A stretch of DNA of 64,000 nt, from the NCBI RefSeq assembly GCF_009720365.1, contig NZ_ML769322.1, positions 185,629 to 249,628 on the forward strand, written 5' to 3'. Below are positions 56,773 to 64,000 of this stretch, one piece after another (the first letter of the stretch is position 1; the number at the start of each line of letters is the position of its first letter). This DNA comes from Catellatospora paridis. Lineage in GTDB: Bacteria; Actinomycetota; Actinomycetes; Mycobacteriales; Micromonosporaceae. The position numbers were made by a program, and so were the translations under genes. The notes under the pieces are model-generated. The model was not told the DNA's origin. It saw nothing but the letters and a program-made list of their open reading frames with translations, and made no database searches.

Positions 56773-57676
56773 CCCCCCGATCGCCGGATCCCTGGACGTG
56801 GTGTGGAACTCCGGCACGTCCCGCGACGAGCCCGCGATCCAGGTGCACGCGTACGCCGAAAACACGATCATCCTGCGGCAGAGCAAGGCGACCAGTTTCG
56901 AGGCGCCGTTCCTGTATCTGCTTTTCGGCCAGGACCGGGCTCTGCTGCTCGACACCGGCGCCACCGCCGACCCGGCCGCGTTCCCGTTGCGCGCCACCGT
57001 CGACTGGCTCATCGAGCAGTGGCTCGCCGCCCGTCCGCGCGACGGCTACGAACTCGTCGTCGCACACAGCCACGGGCACGGCGACCATGTGGCCGCCGAC
57101 GGGCAGTTCGCCGACCGCCCGGCGACCACGGTGATCGCCCGCGAAGCCGACGCGGTGCGCTCGTTCTTCGGGCTCACCGACGGCTGGCCGGAGCAAACCG
57201 CCGCCTTTGACCTCGGCGGCCGGGCGCTGGAGATCATCCCGTCGCCGGGCCACCATCCCGCCGCGATCACCGTCTACGACCCGTCGACGGGGATCCTGCT
57301 CACCGGCGACACCGTCCTGCCGGGACGGCTGCTGGTGTTCGACGCCGCCGCATTCCGGTCCACGATGGACCGGCTGGTCGCCTTCGCGGCACGACGCCCG
57401 GTCACCCACGTGCTCGGCTGCCACGTCGAGATGACCCGCCGGCCCGGGCGCGACTTCCCGATCGGCGCCACCCGCCAGCCGGACGAGCGCGGCCTGGCCA
57501 TGACATCGCGGCAACTGACCGCCGTCCGCGACGCGGCCGCCGCGATGACCGGCCGCCGCGGCGTGCGCCGGTTCGACGACTTCATCCTCTACCACGAACC
57601 GCGCCCGTGGGACCTCCGCCGGCTGCTCGCCCGCGGCCGCATGCACCAGGCCTGGACCAGGGCATTCCACCGCTGA
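56756..57676 (+). CDS. Metallo-beta-lactamase fold hydrolase
   Basis: 306-aa MBL-fold protein. HSHGHGDH (104-111) provides the first metal ligands, then SPGHHPAAI (third His), LLTGDTVLPG (bridging Asp) and LGCHVEMTR (last His), a complete dinuclear site. AFLYLLFGQDRALLLDTGA-type N-terminal strand is present. It is closer to glyoxalase II/lactonase-type members than to antibiotic beta-lactamases. Being cotranscribed with the ArsR-type regulator, it probably removes the compound that the regulator senses. No signal peptide. Confidence 0.9.
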   Translation: MAPTADPPIAGSLDVVWNSGTSRDEPAIQVHAYAENTIILRQSKATSFEAPFLYLLFGQDRALLLDTGATADPAAFPLRATVDWLIEQWLAARPRDGYELVVAHSHGHGDHVAADGQFADRPATTVIAREADAVRSFFGLTDGWPEQTAAFDLGGRALEIIPSPGHHPAAITVYDPSTGILLTGDTVLPGRLLVFDAAAFRSTMDRLVAFAARRPVTHVLGCHVEMTRRPGRDFPIGATRQPDERGLAMTSRQLTAVRDAAAAMTGRRGVRRFDDFILYHEPRPWDLRRLLARGRMHQAWTRAFHR

Positions 57677-57714
57677 GTCGGCCGCGCCGAGCCGCCGGAC
57701 AGCAGCGGCGCGCG

Positions 57715-60186
57715 CTACTGCGGGGCGGGCTCGGACGGGGGCGGGGCCGGCTCGGACGCGGGATCGCCGAACGGCTCCGCCACCGCGACTGCCACGGGAA
57801 CGGGCTCCGCCGGGACGGGAGCCGCGGGCAGGGCCATGGTCAGCCGGCTGTGGCCGAGGTGGGCCGCCGCCGCGGCTTCGTGGTATCTGTCCAGCTCGGC
57901 GAGGAACTCCTCGGAGCGGTAGAGGGTGCCGTCGACGACCGGGCCTGACCGGCCTTCGAGGACCGCGACGACGTCGTCGCCGGTCAGCGTCTTGTGCGTC
58001 TCCAGCGCATGGGCCAGGGCCAGCACGTCGCGGCGGTGCTGGGCGAGCAGTTCCGCCGTGCGGGTGAGCAGGTCGCCGAGCATGTCCTCGATCCGGTCGG
58101 CCAGCGCGTGGCGCACCTCGGCCTCGGTGTCCTGACCCTTCTTGCGGCGGCCGCCCTGACCGCCGCCGGGCGCGCCGACCTCCAGGCGCTTGGCGGTCGA
58201 GTACGACGACACGGTGCCGCCCATGCCCCAGAAGCCCTCCATGAAGGACGCGACCGTGGTGGCCGACTCCAGGTCGCCGGAGACACCGGACGAGCTGTCC
58301 CCGCCGAAGAACATCCGTTCCCCCGCCAGCGAGGCCAGCGACACGCAGATGTCGGCCTCGTACTCGGTGCGCCACCGGGTGAACTGGTCCTCCGGCGGGA
58401 TGCTGGCCACCATGCCGAGGTAGTCGCTGCCCTTCTCGATGGTCGCGATGTCGATCTCCATGTGGTGCCGGGTGCGGTACGCGATGACGGCGTGGCAGGC
58501 CTCGTGCACCGCGACGGCGTGCCGCTCCCGCTCGATGTACTCGACGTCCTCCGGCGGCCCGAGTTCCTTGAGCTGCTTGGCCCGCATCACGTCGCGCCAC
58601 GCGATGACCTCGCGGCCGTCCCGGATCGCGGTGATCAGCGCCTCGTTGATCAGGTCTTTGATGGTGGCTCCGGTGGCGTACGGCGTGATCGTCGCCAGCT
58701 TGTCGATCTCGGCGGGAGTCAGCTCGTGGCGCACCTTGCCCAGGTAACCCTCGTAGGTGCGGACCCGGCCCGCCTTGCTCGGGTAGCCGACCTTGTAGAT
58801 CCGGTCGATGCGGCCCGGTCGCAGCAGCGCCTCGTCGAGCGCCTCCGGCAGGTTGGTCGCCATCATCACCAGGATGCGGTAGCGCGGCGGCGGCTTCGGG
58901 CGCATGCCCAGCGCGCGGCGCACGAACCGGTTGACGAAGCCGCGCGGCTTCTTCAGCCCGGACAGCTCGGTGAGCAGGGCCTGCAGGGTGCCCATACCCC
59001 CGCCGTTGTTCATGCCCCCGCCCATCACGAACCGGTTGCGCCGCACGGGCGCCGGGGCCTCCTCGGCGGCGTGCTCGGTCGCCGAATGCCTGGCCAGCCG
59101 CCACTGCGTGTCCGGCGACAGGTAGCCGAAGCCGTGGCAGCCGGGACCGGTGGTGAACACCGGGGTCATGCCCCGTGGGAAGCCGGGGCCGCCCTGGGCG
59201 AGCTGGCCGCGACTGCCGAGCGAGTCCGCCTCGTCGAAGAACACGATCACGCCGCCGTAGCGCAGCGCCAGCTTGCGCAGCTTGCGGAACAGCGACTTCA
59301 CCTTGAGGATGCCGACACCCATGAACATGTTGGTGAACGCGCCGGGGTCGACGAACACGTACGGCTTGCCGGTCTCCCCGGCCACCGCCTCGGCCATCAG
59401 CGTCTTGCCGGTGCCCGGCGGGCCCCACAGCAGCAGGCCGGAGGGCACGTAGCCGCCCTTGGCCTCGATCGCGTCGGGCCGCTCCAGGAAGACGATGTTC
59501 TCCCGTACCCGGGCCAGCACGTGGTCCTGTCCCCACACGTCGGTGAACCTGGTCTTGATGTCGTCGGGGTAGTAGACCTCGACGCCGCCCCGGGACAGGA
59601 ACCAGAAGATCGCCACGAACTGCATCACGACGACGAACAGCAGGAACACCATCTGCAGCACGAACGGCATGAGCGCCCACAGGATCGCCGGGGCCTGGAA
59701 CAGCGCCAGCACCGGCGAGGTGTCCAGCACGGCGCCCGCCACGAAGGCGAACACCACGATCCAGAACACCCACTTGAGGATCCGGGCGAGCCGGAACCTG
59801 GTCCAGTCGGACAGCCGCCGGCGGGAGAAACGCTCGAAGCCGCCGAACACCCGGTGGCTCCAGAACCGGTGGTATCCGGCCCAGTGCTCGCTGACCAGGA
59901 AATGCAGCTGCCGCAGCAGTTCCAGCCCGGCCAGGATCAGCAGCCAGCGCGACTCCACCAGGTGGATGCGTGCCGCCTCCACGAACGGCATGCCGCCCGG
60001 GAAGTCGGCCATCTCCGCCCACACCAGCACCAGCCAGGCGACGGCGAACAGGAACAGGAACTTGATCCGGTCCCAGAACGGCAGCTTCTTGCGCTTGGGC
60101 CGCTCATCCACCCGCGCGGGCTCACCGGGGGGACGCAGGCCCTCGACCGGCTCGGCTGACACATCGCTCATGGCCCGCTCGCTCAT
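57715..60186 (-). CDS. FtsH-like membrane AAA protease with Gly-rich insertion
   Basis: 823-aa protein with three or four membrane helices (41-58, about 80-97, 138-155, 165-197), an AAA module (Walker A GPPGTGKT 255-262, Walker B VIVFFDEAD 313-321, second region of homology with MATNLPEALDEALLRPGRIDR) and an M41 peptidase domain with HEACH (561-565; FtsH has HEAGH) and GDLESAT (D638 third ligand). It differs from FtsH in its N-terminus, in a Gly/Pro-rich insertion of about 85 residues (323-408) inside the AAA module after Walker B, and in a Pro-rich tail. The start overlaps the stop of the lipoprotein gene (ATGA). It is likely a membrane quality-control protease working with that lipoprotein. 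Confidence 0.9.
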   Translation of the reverse strand: MSERAMSDVSAEPVEGLRPPGEPARVDERPKRKKLPFWDRIKFLFLFAVAWLVLVWAEMADFPGGMPFVEAARIHLVESRWLLILAGLELLRQLHFLVSEHWAGYHRFWSHRVFGGFERFSRRRLSDWTRFRLARILKWVFWIVVFAFVAGAVLDTSPVLALFQAPAILWALMPFVLQMVFLLFVVVMQFVAIFWFLSRGGVEVYYPDDIKTRFTDVWGQDHVLARVRENIVFLERPDAIEAKGGYVPSGLLLWGPPGTGKTLMAEAVAGETGKPYVFVDPGAFTNMFMGVGILKVKSLFRKLRKLALRYGGVIVFFDEADSLGSRGQLAQGGPGFPRGMTPVFTTGPGCHGFGYLSPDTQWRLARHSATEHAAEEAPAPVRRNRFVMGGGMNNGGGMGTLQALLTELSGLKKPRGFVNRFVRRALGMRPKPPPRYRILVMMATNLPEALDEALLRPGRIDRIYKVGYPSKAGRVRTYEGYLGKVRHELTPAEIDKLATITPYATGATIKDLINEALITAIRDGREVIAWRDVMRAKQLKELGPPEDVEYIERERHAVAVHEACHAVIAYRTRHHMEIDIATIEKGSDYLGMVASIPPEDQFTRWRTEYEADICVSLASLAGERMFFGGDSSSGVSGDLESATTVASFMEGFWGMGGTVSSYSTAKRLEVGAPGGGQGGRRKKGQDTEAEVRHALADRIEDMLGDLLTRTAELLAQHRRDVLALAHALETHKTLTGDDVVAVLEGRSGPVVDGTLYRSEEFLAELDRYHEAAAAAHLGHSRLTMALPAAPVPAEPVPVAVAVAEPFGDPASEPAPPPSEPAPQ

Positions 60187-60869
60187 GCCACACTCCTCAC
60201 CGTGAAGGACTGCACGACCACGCCGAGTTCGGCCGCCCGCTCGCGGTAGCACGAGGCCGAGCAGCGCAGGATGAACTGGTACAGCCGCGCACCGGCGTCG
60301 TCGACGTAGACGGTCTGGTCGAACGTCTGCAGCGAGCCCCCGCCGGGGCTGTAGTTGAAGACCGAGCGCACCCCGCGGACCGTGCCGTCGCTCGGCAGGA
60401 TCTCGTCGGAGACCAGTTCGAAGCCCTGGAACACGGGGTTGGCCGCATTGTCCTCGCGGGCCGAGTCGGTGACCGGCAGCAGCAGGTCCCGGGCCCCGTT
60501 CAGCGACACCGCGTTGATCTCGCCCTCGGACAGCCGGCGCACCATGGCGTACACGAACGGCTCGTCACCGGTGCCGAGGAACAGGTGCAGCGGCTGCGCG
60601 GCGGCGGACGCGTCGTAGCCCACCGACCAGACGCGCTCCCGCCTGGCCGCCGCGGCCATCGACGCGGGGTCCTCCCCGGACAGCATCCAGTCCATCGCCT
60701 CGTGCTCGATGCGCTGCCAGCCGTGCGGGACCTTGAAGTAGACGCCGTCGTCGGCGTTCTTGACGTAGTCGAACTCCGGCGCCCCGCACCCGCCCAGCAC
60801 GAGCGCCGCCGTCGTGAGGAGGGCGACCAGCGCCGCCCGTGTTCCCGCTGCCTGCCGCCTGTCCTTCAT
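60183..60869 (-). CDS. Lipoprotein coupled to the FtsH-like protease
   Basis: 228-aa exported lipoprotein: basic start (MKDRRQ), hydrophobic core and lipobox LGGC (C28). The outer domain (FKVPHGWQRIEHEAMDWML, YQFILRCSASCYRER near the end, with two cysteines three residues apart) resembles LpqN/PsbP-like alpha-beta lipoprotein folds (GVYFKVPHGW... FVYAMVRRLSEGE... LYQFILRC). Function unknown. The four-base overlap with the protease gene argues that the two proteins act together, perhaps as an outer-face substrate receptor or regulator. Upstream 261 bases (60870-61130) hold a GACACC/GGTGTC dyad (60929-60946) and no gene. Confidence 0.85.
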   Translation of the reverse strand: MKDRRQAAGTRAALVALLTTAALVLGGCGAPEFDYVKNADDGVYFKVPHGWQRIEHEAMDWMLSGEDPASMAAAARRERVWSVGYDASAAAQPLHLFLGTGDEPFVYAMVRRLSEGEINAVSLNGARDLLLPVTDSAREDNAANPVFQGFELVSDEILPSDGTVRGVRSVFNYSPGGGSLQTFDQTVYVDDAGARLYQFILRCSASCYRERAAELGVVVQSFTVRSVA

Positions 60870-61130
60870 GACGCGCCCCCACCGCTGTCGGGCTGTCCTG
60901 ATCGGTCACTGCTCCGCGTGCGGGCGACGACACCTACGGTGGTGTCACCGACCAACGCGGTGGCTGTCGGTGCTCCTGTAAGGAGTATGGCGGCGACACA
61001 TCCGGGTTCAGAATGGCTGCACAGTCGGCAATGTCGACCGCACTACCGATAGCGCGATCGACATACATGCCTGATTATGCTCGTGGCGCGGCGAGTCCTT
61101 ACCTCCGTCGCCCGGCCCGCTGCCTTGCGG

Positions 61131-64000
<2,870 letters not shown>

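Overview
The window is 64 kb of very GC-rich, gene-dense DNA from an actinobacterium. G/C-ending codons, frequent GTG starts, many apparently leaderless genes (a TAnnnT box about 7 bases before the start), a DUF5999 protein, MmyB-type regulators, a GH48 cellulase and short dispersed intergenic repeats all suggest a soil or plant-litter member of the Micromonosporaceae. The family assignment is an inference from style, not from a search. No rRNA, tRNA, transposase, phage gene or CRISPR array was seen. I count 54 complete or near-complete protein genes, one gene cut by the window edge (metH) and one gene remnant.

Region by region. 0-5.7 kb: a coiled-coil protein gene diverges from a tightly coupled three-gene operon with two NRPS-independent siderophore (NIS) synthetases and a SbnH/PvsE-like PLP decarboxylase. 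5.8-15.4 kb: a membrane-anchored solute-binding/VWA fusion, pabB, a DUF5999 protein, gcvP behind a single-aptamer glycine riboswitch, a quinone oxidoreductase behind a MerR-type promoter, a cysteine-desulfurase-like protein and a MOSC protein. 15.4-18.2 kb: an SDR gene diverging from an MmyB-type regulator across a perfect operator-like palindrome, a small membrane-anchored protein and an RibD/DHFR-like reductase. 18.4-22.4 kb: a coupled operon of an aldo/keto reductase and two RlaP-like nucleotidyltransferases that flank a beta-propeller lipoprotein. 22.5-29.7 kb: a small membrane protein, CapA, a site-2 protease with CBS domains, a GH13 enzyme, a histone-tailed hemerythrin, DUF72 and GNAT proteins. 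29.8-36.7 kb: a GH36 alpha-galactosidase and a secreted CBM2-GH48 cellulase, with a 36-base repeat downstream of each, on either side of two small genes and a 34-bp tandem repeat. 36.9-41 kb: a D-aminoacylase-like amidohydrolase, and a GNAT gene overlapping an N-succinylamino acid racemase gene. 41.2-43.4 kb: a LitR/CarH-like B12 photoreceptor regulator diverging from a photolyase. 43.4-48.4 kb: small metabolic and stress genes, including PRC-barrel and GlsB-type genes with matching SigB-like promoters, and a VOC-family remnant. 48.5-53 kb: hypF overlapping tail-to-tail with a second MmyB regulator, which diverges from an aldo/keto reductase. 53-57.7 kb: a TetR regulator diverging from a UvrA-like ABC ATPase, then an ArsR-type regulator coupled to a metallo-beta-lactamase-fold hydrolase. 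57.7-64 kb: an atypical FtsH-like membrane AAA protease coupled to a lipoprotein, then metH running off the end.

How they fit together: the window is mostly chromosomal metabolism (one-carbon units, folate, plant polysaccharide use, D-amino acid salvage) mixed with small stress and regulator-target modules. The strongest candidates for under-described biology are the nucleotidyltransferase/propeller-lipoprotein operon, the FtsH-like protease plus lipoprotein pair, the reduced NIS siderophore operon, the photoregulator with a changed cobalamin-contact motif, and the intergenic repeat families that sit at gene 3' ends.
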